DNA from: Bufo bufo | Lineage: Eukaryota; Chordata; Amphibia; Anura; Bufonidae | NCBI RefSeq assembly: GCF_905171765.1 | Contig: NC_053391.1 | Span: forward strand, 657,791,750 to 657,855,749 | Direction: 5' to 3' | Length of the DNA: 64,000 nt | In this document: positions 43,589 to 55,288 of the stretch, one piece after another | How the letters are laid out: every line of letters begins with the position of its first letter | Numbering within the stretch: position 1 is the stretch's first letter | Made by a program: the position numbers and the translations under genes | The notes under the pieces: model-generated | Told to the model about the DNA's origin: nothing | What the model saw: only the letters and a program-made list of their open reading frames with translations | Database searches by the model: none

Positions 43589-44505
43589 TGTAGCGGAGGG
43601 GTAGCACGATCCACAAGGTCTCCGCTGGTAGACAGGAAAAGCAGGCAATGATCCAAATAGGCCGGTACAGCATACAATCCTTCCCTCCCAAGAACTGTAA
43701 CGGAACGCCTAGCACCCCGACCGGGCACCTCCGTCGATAGTTGCTCCAAGTGCTTCCAGAGGACTCCAAGCACTCCACTTGACCCCGTCAGCACTGCAGA
43801 CCCCACGAACCGCCGAAGCTTGGTGGAGGTCTCGCCGTCTCCTACCCACCCTGGACCTATGACAAGGCTCCAGTGGGTGAACCTCTCCCAAATCCAGAGA
43901 CAGGAACCAGGAACAGCTCTTACAAGAGCTAGTAGTTATAGCCAGGGGAGTATACAGCGTATAGCAATCCCCCACACATGAGACGAGGCTCTATGTTGAA
44001 TGTAAAACAGGAACTCTCTTTATTTTAACACACAAGCATTTTATACACATCTTCCAACAAAGTTACCACCCCAGGGTTTTGTAAAAACAGCCAATAACCA
44101 CGTACAATACACTCAGACACTCCCACACAAAATCCTCCCCTCTGTCCGTGATAGAATTACCTCACACTGGGTTGATGACTCAAACATACAATGTCCCACC
44201 CTTTACAATACACATAGACATTTAACACATTCCCAGACAGCTCAAGTCTGAGTGCATATCATTAGGTGGATGCCGCTCAGAATACACAAATACAATACAA
44301 TTAGCTATCTGGGTCCCCTCACATAACATACAATACAATTGCATGAATGCTGGCGGTTTTCATGCAGCCAGCATAGGAACGTTACAGCCCACCTGAACCA
44401 TATTACACAAAACATATATACGCTTGGTTCTTTAAAGTGGCATACACATATGCAATAACATTGTACATACAGGAATGACAATATACAGTGGCTGGGTTTG
44501 CCACA
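43589..44505 (-). repeat. 5' LTR of the gag-pro element
   Basis: 917 bp, nearly identical to 40882-41799. It carries the same TATA-like and AATAAA signals at the equivalent positions near 44040. Confidence 0.93.
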
Positions 44506-44560
44506 ATGACAATACATAATAACATTTGCAGATACCCCCAGGTCTGAACCTCAGGACTTC
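44506..44560 (-). mobile_element. LTR-like repeat, copy B, right part
   Basis: Continues the interrupted repeat: cagatacccccaggtctg corresponds to cagatactcctaggtctg at 35146. Confidence 0.55.
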
Positions 44561-44746
44561 AAACACAAAGGGCAGAGTCTATTTAGCATTTCATCCCATA
44601 TTTATGACACAGAAAAGATTTAAATTACTGTGCAAATTTATTAAGAGTCATCTGATAGTTCTAGTAATGTCCCCCAATGTAACATTTCATTTGGTTTGTG
44701 TATATAGGGCCAACATATTCTGAAGCTCTGTGCAGAAATTTGTCAT

Positions 44747-44937
44747 GAGTCACATAAGCCCCTGCCCCCTTTGGGGCTCACAATCTAAACCTATCAGTCT
44801 GTTTTAGGGTGTGGGAGACTTCTAAGCACCCATACTAAATACAGAACCTGCAAACTCCGTGGAGATACTGCCCATGGTTGTAATCAAACCCCAATGACCC
44901 CAGGACCGTAAGACACTAAGCAGTGAGCCGCCATGCT
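44747..44937 (-). mobile_element. V-SINE, nearly full
   Basis: The minus strand reads a head (agcatggcggctcactgc), the conserved core (tctccacggagtttgcagg), and the tail with actgataggtttagattgtg and gagccccaaagg. Diverged, so old. Confidence 0.85.
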
Positions 44938-45176
44938 AGTTTTTCTTTATAAAATGATTGAATTCAGTCACGTAAAACCACCCCTTTCCATCTTCTGGGT
45001 GCAGGATCCAGTGTGCATTTATGATCAACTGAGGAGAAGAAATTACATATCAGTACGCTGAACAGTAAGGCCATCAATATGTGGGAGCTCACGCATTGAA
45101 ATGGCTGGCATGTAATACCACTTTTTTCCTGCAGTGGCCGCTATAATTACATAGTAAAATAGGAACATAGTAACCA

Positions 45177-46046
45177 GTGATGAGCGGCAGGGGCAATAAT
45201 CGAATTCGCGATATTTCGTGAATATTTGGGCAAGTTTGTGTTGACGTCACTGATTATTTTGCCCTTCCTCTGATCCGTCAGAACAATAACCCCCCCAAAA
45301 AACGGATCCTGTCTGTGGAGCATCCGCCTTCACTCACGTCAGCATTTAGTCATTAATCCATCAGTATTGCTAATGCCCTAAAAATGCTTTAGAACATATA
45401 ACTGCACCGCACAAGGGCAAATAAGACTTCAAAATATTTCCTTGTAATAAACCCTGTTAATGGCTGTATCAAACAGCAGTTGCACCCTAATAACAAGAAC
45501 GGTTTGCTGGAATTACAGAGCTGTATAATGGCAATTTGGATCCGCAGTCGGTGCAGCAAGGTGTAATAGGATTGTTCCCATTACCCAGGCTGTAACCTCC
45601 CCTACTGAACCCTGTTCTACATAAATGCTGTGGAATGATTCCTCCCTATCCTTTCCCTACACCTTGAATAATCTTTCCCTGCACTTGTAAATCGTATTTT
45701 TCAGCACAATAAAGTCTTTCCTAGCACTGTCCCTAGCGCCTGCTGACATCTATCCCTGCACTAAGTTCACTGGAAAATGGCCGAACCCAAGATGGCTGTG
45801 GCTATTTATAGGGTTGTGACATCACAGGGCTGGCTGGCTGCTGATTGGCTGCATGCATAACATTATGGGTGATCCCTCGTTCCCAGAGTTCTTTGCTCCA
45901 TGTCCTTACACATGCAGCAGCCATTTTAGGAAAAAATTTGATTCGTCACCACGAAGCGTGAGGAAATTCGGATTCGGTGCGAATTGAATGTTTCCTGAAA
46001 TTCGGATCGAATTCCACTTCGTCAACTTCGATTCGCTCATCTCTAC
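45177..46046 (-). mobile_element. hAT terminal sequences, relative of the 2.7-kb element
   Basis: The right part (45590-46046) matches 2172-2755: ccctagcgcctgctgacat, ggctgctgattggctgcatg, ccaccacgaagcg, ttcgattcgctcatctcta. The left end is cagtgatgagcggc (as at 22465). Flanks do not match as an 8-bp duplication, so it may be a composite of two families. Confidence 0.7.
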
Positions 46047-46765
46047 TTTTAATGTATCTATTTACGTCACGCTGCAAAGACGCAGGGAGAGAGAACCCAT
46101 AGACCTCAGTCCACCTCCTGAAAAGTTTCAATATGAGTGAATCACGGCTTTTCTCTCCTTCACACCACTTACTCGGTAACTTCTGCCAGTATGAAGTTTT
46201 AGGTGTCGGTAACAAGGTTGTGTAAATCAAGCTCATCCGTCTGTAAATCTCAGACAGTACTAATAATTATCACTTCCTTGTTATAAAAAAAGGTTAATTA
46301 GCACCTTCAAAGAATTACACAAAGTGTTATTTCAGGTATCAAATAGTGAAAGCGTCTTTGCTGTAAATGACATAATGGGAAAAATTATTTAGCTAAAGCA
46401 ATCTTATTTACTTTTTTAGTCTTAATTTTTTGGTGTATCCCCACTCTTGTGAATGGTGCTCATCCCTTCCTCTGCAGACTATTTCACTTGTTAGAGCAGC
46501 AGTTTGTGCTTCAGAGCTGTTTTTTTGAATGTTTTTCCGCCTCTTTTAGGGTATTTTCCCATGGCTTAAATCAACGGCTGAAAAATCGGTCACAGATCAG
46601 TAGCTAAAAACAGGTCATTTCTGGTGGCAGATTTGTAAGTTGGTGGAGATGTTAGAAGAGTTTTTCCCACTTTACTGTAGAAAATTGCAATTTTGACGCT
46701 TTACTGTAGAGGGGTAGTGTTATAAGTTCTGACATCATCTTCCTGGGACAGATGGGAACCTATTA
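46047..46765. other. No gene recognised
   Basis: Ordinary AT-rich sequence with no clear repeat ends. Confidence 0.4.
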
Positions 46766-47123
46766 GGGTACTTTCACACTTGCGGCAGGACGGATCCGAC
46801 AGGCTGTTCACCATGTCGGATCCGTCCTTCCGCTATTTCGCCGTGCCGCCGGACCGCCGCTCCGTCCCCATTGACTATAATGGGGGCGGAGCTCCGGTAC
46901 ATCACGGCGAGAGCCGCCGGATTGAAAAGTCGGACATGCAGGACTTTTAGTCCGGCGGCCTTTTGCCGTGCACCGCCGTGCTGCGCCGGAGCTCCGCCCC
47001 CGTCCCCATTATAGTCAATGGGGACGGGGCGGCGGTCCGGCGGCACGGCGAAATAGCGGAACGACGGATCCGACATGGTGAACAGCCTGTCGGATCCGTC
47101 CTGCCGCAAGTGTGAAAGTACCC
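46766..47123. mobile_element. Harbinger-like palindromic MITE, TTA duplication
   Basis: Ends gggtactttcacacttgcgg and its inverse, flanked by tta at 46763-46765 and 47124-47126. Arms exceed 150 bp (cggatccgacaggctgttca, ccggagctccgcccc). The frame on the minus strand is an artefact. Confidence 0.93.
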
Positions 47124-47126
47124 TTA

Positions 47127-48257
47127 GCCACAAGATATTGTAGACTTGGGGAGGGGGGGGGGGGGCAATTAAAGTCATTTGCAGACAAAAGGCCCAACTG
47201 GGCTGCTTTCCCAGGTAATATAGAGGTGCTAATTGAATAAATGCATGCCAGAGACGGTCCATTTCCAACTCACCCAATGCAGGTGAATAGTGCTGTGTAT
47301 ACATATCAATAGACCAGAAAATGCACTTCAAAAGCAGCCTTGTCATAATTCATGTTCTGTAATAAATACTTATGTTCTTATCATCAGGGAACTTTGATGC
47401 TTCTTTCATCTCAAGTGCCAGAACTTTCGGCCTTAGGAAACCTACCATATTACATATTAGTTTAAAAATAAATATTTCATATGAATGTTTTGTATGTCTT
47501 GGTTGGGTCCTGTAAATTTTGAGGATTATATTATCCTACAAGAAGCTTTGGCTCAGATTAGAATTATGCCATACAACTTATTCTTGCATGTAGTTAGCTG
47601 GCCTCCTGTCACATGACTAAGAGGGGTATAAAGAGGGGGCTACTAAGACCCTTTAAAAATGTCATCCTGTAAACCACACATGGTTCACATCCCTGGAATT
47701 ACACCCAGTTGTAGCGCTGATGAACTTTACTCTGTTCTCCCAACATGGATCCCTCACAGGTGATTATTTTATCACTTTTATTTCTGTACCGTTTGCTTGT
47801 CTGTATGTCCTTTTTTTCCCATCTTTTTGTAACCTTTTTGTATATTAAATCTAACATTTCAGTCATTCCTTGCTGATCTAAATGTACCCACACCCACTAA
47901 GTGCCGGTTTGCTGTGTTACTATTGAAGACCAGTGAGCTAGAAATTTGCCGGTTGTATGCTAGAACACAGTGCGTTCCTTGTGAGTGTTGTGCGTCTGTA
48001 ACTGGGGCGTTCCTTCGGCTGTACTGATGGATGGTGGGAAAGTGTTGTGTGAATGTGTTTGTGGGTTGCTTCACTCTTTGGCAGCCTAATTTATTGGGCA
48101 GGAGTTCCCCCTTGCAGACACATCCAAGGTCACAGGTGCAGATCATGCCAGAGTGCCCCTCATGGACGGTCAGGTTGCGTGTGCGCCTGATCAGGACAGG
48201 TAGGCACATTATGTGTCACTGGATGATGCTCTGCAGAAATTCCATAATACAGAGCCA
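47127..48257. other. No gene recognised
   Basis: A G-run at about 47151-47164, then ordinary DNA; short frames without motifs. Confidence 0.4.
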
Positions 48258-49192
48258 TAAAAAGGTTTGTCCGAGATTTGAATACTGATTGGTGGGGGTA
48301 TGACACCCGGGAACTCCGCCAATCAGCTGTTGGAGAAGGCAGTTGCCTTCTTGCAGCTTACCAAGCACAGAGCCATACATTTGATAACAGATGTGCTTGG
48401 TATCACGCTGTCACAAACGTACTTGTCCAGGCTCCAGCGGTGAGATGTCCAGCTTTGGTGCGACCGTAACGGGAAAGCCATGCCCCCTGGTGATGCGATA
48501 GCTTCACCATGCAATCGGATGCAATGCTCCGTTTCTCTCCACAGCGGACGTGTGCTGGAGGAGACTAGCAGTGCTTGATTATTCAGCTGTTCTGTTCCTG
48601 TGTGCTGTGTCTGACCGAGTCAGGGATCTATCAGGTTCTGATCCTGGGACTCAGGGCTCTACAGTATTTAAACCTCTTCCGGGCCATACACCTTGGCCAG
48701 TGATAGCTTTAGACTCTCCAGCTGTGCTCCTGGTTCTGGTTCTGTCTGCGGATTGATATAATTGTTATTGACCTCAGCTTGCCTTTGACCGCTCTCTGTC
48801 ACGTGTTTTGGTCTCCGTCTGGTTCTGACTTTGGCTTGGCATTGTGACCACCCTCTGTCTTGTGATTTTGTACTGTTTTGTTCTTCCGGTTCTGACCTAT
48901 TCCCGTACGACGTTGTCTTTGTGTTGTTCTGTCAACTAGTTCTGGTCTTGCTGCCTACGGCTTGTAGGCAGGGAAAGCGAGCAGATTACCAGTTAGAGCT
49001 CACTGTCAGCGTGTTCCTGCCTACTGTGGTATCACTAGCTCAGCTCCACTCACTTTGCCTACACCTAGGCCACATGACAGATGAACGTGTCATCACTTGA
49101 CCTAGGCAAAGCTGTGAAAGGGCCACCAACCAGATACTGATGACCTATCCAGAGAATAGGTCATCAGTATTTAAATCTCAGGAAAAAACCCT
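48258..49192. mobile_element. TTAA-type MITE split by an LTR-like insertion
   Basis: Left part ggtttgtccgagatttgaat, gccaatcagctgttgg, gcttaccaagcac; right part gatactgatgacctatcc, aatctcagg, aaccct with ttaa at 49193-49196. It fits the plan of 38360-38777. Confidence 0.75.
48409..49035 (+). mobile_element. Probable solo LTR inside the MITE
   Basis: Begins tgtcacaaacg. Has gtatttaaacctcttcc (TATA-like) and several ggttctg.ctttggctt blocks recalling frog gypsy LTRs. The right edge is estimated from where the MITE resumes (gctcagctccactcacttt). I could not fix a target duplication. Confidence 0.55.
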
Positions 49193-49196
49193 TTAA

Positions 49197-49742
49197 GAGC
49201 ACTATATAATAATGGAGCTTGGCATGGTTTTTCTAGGTCCCCAGAGAAGTCTACATCTCTCTACCATTTAAGGAGCCCAAATAGATTCAAAGGATTGTCC
49301 CAAAATCACAACCTATCATCTATCTACAGCAACTCCCCATAACAAGAATGGGAGTCCCATGTCCCCCGTTTGAATGGAGAGGCGACCAGGCATTCAATGT
49401 CTATGGGACTGCCAAAGATAGCGTTCTCTTACCTTCAACAGTCCCACAGACTTCGAGTGGAGCAGCAATGTGCATGCTGGACTCACCGGCTCTCAGCTCA
49501 AACAGTGGATGATAGGCCCCCACTTTCATGATCAATTCGGGTCTGAGTGGTCGGACCACTACCTGTCCTATGGGTAGATGATAAGTTGCCTACCCCTTTT
49601 ATGTGCATGAGCACCTATGTATATTGCTGACATAACCAATGACCTATGCTTGTCTACTTGTATACAAAGAAAAGACAGCTGCCACATGATAGCCCATATG
49701 CACATCCTGTAGGGAGCTTGCAATACAAACCTTTCCTCTTAG
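49197..49742. other. MITE-like remnant 49290-49600, no gene
   Basis: aatcacaacctatcatctat and tatgggtagatgataagttg are weak inverted ends of a degraded MITE. Confidence 0.4.
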
Positions 49743-50530
49743 TGTTACACCCCTTTGGGCAGCCCTTGGTTGGCAGGGTGTATGGTGGGTCTCACCTCAC
49801 TATGACACAGTGCCTCCACCCAAACCCTGCTTGGAGCTCTGTAGGATAGCAGGAAGGTCTGCCAAGGGCCGACTTGGGAAACCCCTGCCCAGCTTAGTAC
49901 ACACTCACCCCAGGAAGGAGTTAACTGATTCACAGATTTATTTGGGAAAGGTGAACAATGGTGAAGAACATAAAGATAGTGCAATAAAAAGAATTGCAAT
50001 TCTGTCTAAGAAAAACCCCAGTCCGAACATTGGAGCCTCGTGGCAGAAAACGTTGGCACGCTAATGTTGGTGCACTTACAATTGTCCTGTCTGGGGCTGC
50101 AGCATTCAGAAGCTTGGATGCCAGTGGAGTCAGGAGCAAGATTCATACAGGCTTGGCTGTGGTGGTAATGCAGCAGCTGAACTTTCTCTTCCCACAATGG
50201 AAACACAGGAGCTGTCTGGGCTGTGCTGTAAGGGTAATGCAGCCGCTGAGCTCTCTCTTCTCATACTGGAGTTGTCTGGACTGTGCTGTAATGTCCACAC
50301 AGAGGCAGGGTGCACTTCTGTCTGGGGAGATCTCTGCTGGCCATGCTGCTGTCTCTAAGATGGCTACTCTTCCTCTTCCTTCGCCTTTCCCCCTGGCCCC
50401 CCTGCTATTGGCTGCAGGGAGAAGCAAGTGCTCATGGGATTTGTAGTCCACTTCACCTCAGAAGAATCAGCACTAATGCCTGCTGCTGTGAGTCCCTGCT
50501 TGTAATTGACAGCCACAGCATCCACTAGAC
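49743..50530 (-). mobile_element. Possible solo LTR
   Basis: Starts tgttacacccctttgggcag. The interior repeats ggctgtgctgtaa / tggctgtggtggtaatgcag three times near 50150-50290. On the minus strand there is a tttattgcac-type AT spot. The end is unclear, and no duplication is found. Confidence 0.45.
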
Positions 50531-52042
50531 CCACAGCGTTCTCGGCAAAAAAATAAAACTAAAATTATATATATATATATATATAAACACACGCTTAAAA
50601 CATTTCCTTTGTTCTTCAGGGAATTGGGAGAGCCTTTACGCTAATTGCAGACTCCACTGAACTTAGAGAATGATGAAATTAAGGCCGTGCACATTATCCG
50701 CACATCACTCTGTATAAAATCCACAATCTGCTTCCAACTATATAGCAAGGCAGGCAACAAATGATTATGTTATGGAGACAAGATCATTTTCCCGCTAAAT
50801 ATATTTAACGCAAATACTGGAATCTCTACACATTGCATTTTGTATAATTAACATCAATTTGCAGCAATAAAAACAAACACATAATTCTCATATAGTTTAA
50901 GATTTGAATATTTTTGCCAGATGCCTCTTGGGAAAGATTTGCTCGGATATAGATATGCATGATTTAAAAAAAAAAAAAAAGGGCCTTATTTAGCAAGTTT
51001 CTAGGAGGATGCTATTATCGCTTTCTCCACTAGATGGCAGTTGACGATAGAAAAATGTAATTTCTTTTCTTGTATGCGTAGGAATTGGTGAAAGACACCT
51101 AAATGGATTATACATTCTTATACCAGGGCATCTTGTATCTCATGGTGTTTCCAAGCATTTGCCCTTTATAAATATTTTTTCAAGTTGTAAGTTTACTTTG
51201 CATTTTCTGAGCTCTGAAGATCTTGTAGTAATCATTTCCCTACAATGGAAGTTCTGGTGGTCCGTTCCTAAAATGCGTCAGTGTGTCTTCGATTTTCTAA
51301 GTAGCAATATTGGTGCATAGACCTACTGAGATCTGACTTATCTCCTGCATTCACAGAGAAAATGTTATTAGTTTGAAGACATGGATCAAAATGTGCAAGG
51401 GAATTGCTAAAAAATTGAGATCAAACAGGACTGTAGTTAGTTACTACCTCCCTGGTGTCTTCACTTATATAATTAGTGTTGAAGTTGAAAGGGCACTGCC
51501 TCCCCAAAAATCTACATGTTCATCTTCTGCTGCTAATGCATGGACCTGATTGACTACAGCCTATTCTGTCTCTGCCCCCACCCCCCGCAAAAAAAAAAAA
51601 CACCACTGCCAAGCTATATACAGTCCTATTTTCTGTAATATATGATTTCAGGTCTCTGCTTCCCACAAAATCAGCACACTCATCTCCCGCTGTCATTCTT
51701 CCCAGGATCTAATTAGAATACCCCCCCCCCCCCTTCCCCATGTCCTATCACAGGAAGGGATAGGTCGCTGCTCCCTACAAGATCAGCACACTCTTCTCCT
51801 GCTGCTGTCAGCATTCCCATCATCTGATTGACTGCGATGGGTTCTGCTCCACTCAATCTCATAGTGCGAAACAATGCTTATATAACAATTCCTCCAAGTT
51901 ATGAGAATATTACGGGTCACTAGATTTAAAGGCATCTGCCACAGGCTATGTCCATCTCTATAGATTACAGGACTGTGAGGTGACCTTTAATATTAATGCC
52001 TATAATTTACACCTCAGCAGCTGCAGAACCTTTTTTTTTTAA
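50531..52042. other. Mostly non-repetitive DNA, no gene
   Basis: AT-rich with a TA run at 50567, an A-run at 50969 and a C-run at 51721. No frames with motifs. Candidate host regulatory DNA around 50610-51250. Confidence 0.4.
51027..51040 (+). promoter_or_regulatory. CTCF core motif match
   Basis: ccactagatggcag fits the 14-base CTCF core CCASYAGRKGGCRS at every position. It lies in non-repetitive DNA. Occupancy cannot be told from sequence. Confidence 0.5.
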
Positions 52043-52190
52043 TCTATGTCTGTCTATGTCTGTCTATGTCTGTCTATCTATCTATGTCTATCTATCTGTC
52101 TGCCTATGTCTTTCTATCTATCTATGTCTGTCTGTCTATCTATATGTCTGTCTATGTTTGCTTAGTTCTGTCTATGTCTGTCTATGTATC
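52043..52190. repeat. TCTA/TCTG microsatellite
   Basis: Mixed tctatgtctg and tctatcta units. The signal-like Leu/Ser/Tyr frames are artefacts. Confidence 0.95.
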
Positions 52191-52284
52191 TAGCAGTAGT
52201 GCTGCGGCCTTCTCTCAGCTTATCCTAGGCCATGTGATGTCACTTTCATCGGTCACATGGTCTAGGCGCAGCTCAGCTCATTGA

Positions 52285-53272
52285 TGCTCTCTCGCTTTCT
52301 TAAACTTAACATGGATAAGACAGAATTCATAATCTTTCCCCCATCTTGTTCAACCCCCCAACAGACCTATCTATCATGATCAATGGCTGCACACTCTCCC
52401 CGGTCAACAAAGCCCGCTGCCTTGGAGTGACCTTGGATTCTGCCCTCTCCTTCAAACCGCACATCCAAGCACTTTCCACCACCTGCCGCCTCTAACTCAA
52501 AAACATCTCCCGCATCCGTGCTTTCCTTAACTTTGAATCTGCGAAAATGCTTGTACATGCCCTCATTATCTCCCGCCTAGACTACTGCAACACTCTCCTC
52601 TGTGGCCTTCCATCTAGCACTCTCGCATCACTCCAATCTATCCTCAACTCTGCTGCACGACTAATCCACCTCTCACCCTATTACTCCTCTGCCTCTCCCC
52701 TCTGCCAATCCCTTCACTGGCTCCACATTGCCCAGCGAATTCACTTCAAAGTACTAACAAATACAGACAAGGCCGTCCATAACCTGTCCCCTCCCTACAT
52801 CTCTGAGCTACTTTCCCGATACAGCCCCACACGCACTCTCCGATCCTCACAAGACCTCCTTCTCTCCTCTCCTCTTATCGCCTCTTCCCACAATCGACTC
52901 CAAGGTGTCTCCCGTGCATCCCCCATTCTCTGGAACTCGCTACCCCAACATATCAGACTCTCACCTACAGTGGAATCCTTCAAAAGAAACCTGAAAACCC
53001 ACCTCTTCAGACAAGCCTACAACCAGTGACCCGGCTGCCTCTATACCGCCATGACCAACTAAACCCGCACCTACTGTGTCCTTCTCCCATACTATGTAGA
53101 TTGTAAGCCCTCACGGGCAGGGCCCTCTCTCCTTCTGTACCAGTCTGTAACTCGTCTTGTTCCTGCTTAGTGCACTTGTCTGTATTATGTATGTGCACCC
53201 CTTATCATATGTACAGCGCTATGGAATGAATGGCGCTTTAATAATAAATAATAATAATAATAATAATAATTG
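52285..53272 (+). mobile_element. L2-type LINE, 5'-truncated
   Basis: Reverse transcriptase C-terminal sequence followed by an untranslated tail (gggcagggccctctctcc, atgtacagcgctatggaat) and an (aat)n end typical of L2/CR1-like 3' ends. Confidence 0.9.
52310..53029 (+). pseudogene. L2 reverse transcriptase, C-terminal part
   Basis: Reads LNMDKTEFIIF, CLGVTLDSALSFKPHI, then after an in-frame TAA (about 52496) NISRIRAFL, LVHALIISRLDYCNTLL, LHWLHIAQRIHFKVL and WNSLPQHIRLSPTVESFKRNLKT. This is the standard L2/CR1 order after the catalytic domain, which is absent. 161 codons remain open from 52547. Confidence 0.92.
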
Positions 53273-53639
53273 ACGTGATTGGAGCTGCAATACCAAGTAC
53301 AGCCACTATACACTGTACGGTGCTGTGTTTGGTGAACAGAGAAAAAGCTGCAGCGCTACTGCGAGCACTGGTGCCTTCTCAAACAGCTGATCGGTGGGGG
53401 TCCCAGGTGTTGGACTCCCACCGATCAGATACAGATGTCTTATCTATAAAAGACTTGGCAAACCCCTTTAATCTATCTCTGTGTAATGATCTCCTTTATT
53501 TTTTTCCATATGGGGCTCTCTTTTTGCTTTTGCCTCCTACATGCTGCCATATCATCACAAGTTCAATTATTCTGGCTTTAATGGGCGTGATTACAGTATC
53601 ATGGTACTGCACTCACTCAGATCATTTCCACACAGCATG

Positions 53640-53930
53640 AAAGTAGAAAAGAAAACATAAAAAGCTTATCCCTGTCTGTCTACTTCAAATTTTTCTGAAA
53701 CCCATTAGCAGCAATGAAACAGAGGAGCAGGTTGTTTACGATCTGTACAAATGGAAGGGAAATAGCCGTGACAGCGATCCCAATCTGCAGCAACACACTC
53801 CATTTATGATGAAAGTGCTCCTTCCACACCAAACCTACACTTTTCTTCAAGAAACTTTCCCGGGAATAGTATGACTTGGTAACAAAAAACCTGCATCACA
53901 ATGTAGCATAGATAAAAGACAACGTTTACT
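53640..53930 (+). other. Non-repetitive block with an open frame; exon or conserved DNA candidate
   Basis: A frame from about 53647 to the TGA near 53870 is open for about 74 codons (VVYDLYKWKGNSRDSDPN, then MMKVLLPHQTYTFLQ). It has no good start. A pyrimidine-rich run and cattag near 53710 could be a splice acceptor, but no donor fits. No TE marks. I do not recognise the protein. Confidence 0.25.
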
Positions 53931-54524
53931 AACCACATGGTGAAAAATATAATGCTGTTTATTGGTACCGACTACAATTTAATCTGTATGCCACGTAAAG
54001 AAACATCAACCTGTATAGTGATACATATTACTTTATTTCTGGAATTTTGCTGTTGAAACGTCCAATAGTTAAAGAGCCAGCATGATCAACCCTATTAACC
54101 GAGGAATACTGCCTAGTAGGGCTCATCGTGCTGATTAAAACCATACCTTACTTTTGTCTGTATAATAAACAGCTGCAGAGATATCTGCATTTTTATTCAT
54201 ATGCAAATGGTGCACAAGGGAGCAAGGATGAATCCTTGGAGCGCTGCTTTGTAAAACCCCCTGTGCTCTGCACACTCCCCCTCCCCTTGATTGACAGGGC
54301 TAGACATCAGCATGCTGAGGGCAGGGCTGTGTCCTAGAGCTGTGTCCTAGCAAATACATATCATATACACTACTTACTGTAGCCTTACCACATTGAGAAG
54401 AGTGGATTTATATGCTTGTAATGCATATTACTGCTTTATTCACAGGCAAACTATGTGATTATAATGAAACCAGTAATATCGGTTAGCTTTCTAAGCACAG
54501 AAAAAACATTATTTTCTATGTGAT

Positions 54525-54600
54525 AAGGCTGTAGCTTGGTGATAAGTAGTAAGCCTTGTGTATGGAGATCCTAAGTTCAAGTCTCTGGAGAGACTTTTAT
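54525..54600 (+). repeat. tRNA-like sequence in the left arm
   Basis: gtagcttggtgataagtag resembles box A and agttcaagtct (54574-54584) resembles box B of a tRNA, about 40 bases apart. No full cloverleaf that I can close with confidence. Confidence 0.4.
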
Positions 54601-54856
54601 ATATTTTTTATTTTTTCGCTCTCTCATTTAACCCATAATAAAAGGCTATAACATTACTATATTGAGAATAGGTTTTTTTTTATTCTTAGAAACCTAAAAT
54701 ATATTACTAGTTTATTTATAGGCACAACGTATGATTATAAAGAAACCAGCAATATGTATAAGCTTTTTAGATATAAAAAAAACACTATTTTCAATATAAT
54801 ACAGTTATTTTATTATGTGTTAAATGGGAGAGAAAAAATATATGAAGAAAAAAATC

Positions 54857-54925
54857 TGATAGTCTCTCCCAAGATTTAAACCAGGGATCTCTATATACAA
54901 GTTTGACCACTTATCTCTTATCACA
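54857..54925 (-). repeat. tRNA-like sequence in the right arm
   Basis: Inverted counterpart: ggtttaaatct (54872-54882) is the box B position, gataagtggtc-like the box A end. More degraded than the left arm. Confidence 0.35.
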
Positions 54926-55288
54926 TTAAATAATGTTTTTCTATACTTAGAAAGCTAACACATATTACTGGTTTCATTATAATCATATATTGTTCCTGTG
55001 AATAAAGCAGTAATATGTACATTAGCTTTGTAAGCATAGAAATCCACTCTTCTCAATGTGGTAAGGCTACTGTAAGTAGAATGTATGATATGTATATGCT
55101 GGGACACAGCTCTGCAGCTCTCAGCATGCTGATGTTTAGCCCTGTTAATCAAAGCTAGGGGGTGTATGCAGAGCACAGGGGGTGTTACAAAAGCGCAGAT
55201 ACCTCTGCAGCTGTTTAGCATAGACACAAAAGAACGGTATAGTTTTAATCAGCATAATGAGCCCTACCAGGCGGTATTCCTGGTTTAA

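Larger units (their letters stand above)
40882..44505 (-). mobile_element. Gypsy-type LTR retrotransposon, gag-protease only, 5-bp duplication
   Basis: Two 917-918-bp LTRs (tgtagcgg...ttgccaca on the plus strand) bound 1789 bp of internal DNA. The target duplication atgac is exact at 40877-40881 and 44506-44510. The LTRs differ at only about two places that I can see (ccccacacacatg / cccccacacatg near 41267, and aaccacata / aaccacgta), so the insertion is young. The internal part encodes one ORF and has no reverse transcriptase, RNase H or integrase. Replication would depend on enzymes from a relative. The polarity follows from the ORF and from TATA/AATAAA signals in the LTRs. Confidence 0.95.
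52192..53468. mobile_element. TTAA-type MITE split by an L2 LINE
   Basis: Left part gctgcggccttctctcagc, ctaggccatgtgatgtcac; right part ggagctgcaataccaagtac, ccttctcaaacagctgatcg, accccttta. Left end lost. Confidence 0.65.

Noticed and set aside
46774..47346. Minus-strand 190-codon frame
   Set aside because: Mostly a palindromic MITE read through into flanking DNA.
54525..54600. Functional tRNA gene
   Set aside because: Box-like motifs only; I could not form a cloverleaf, and it lies in a foldback element.
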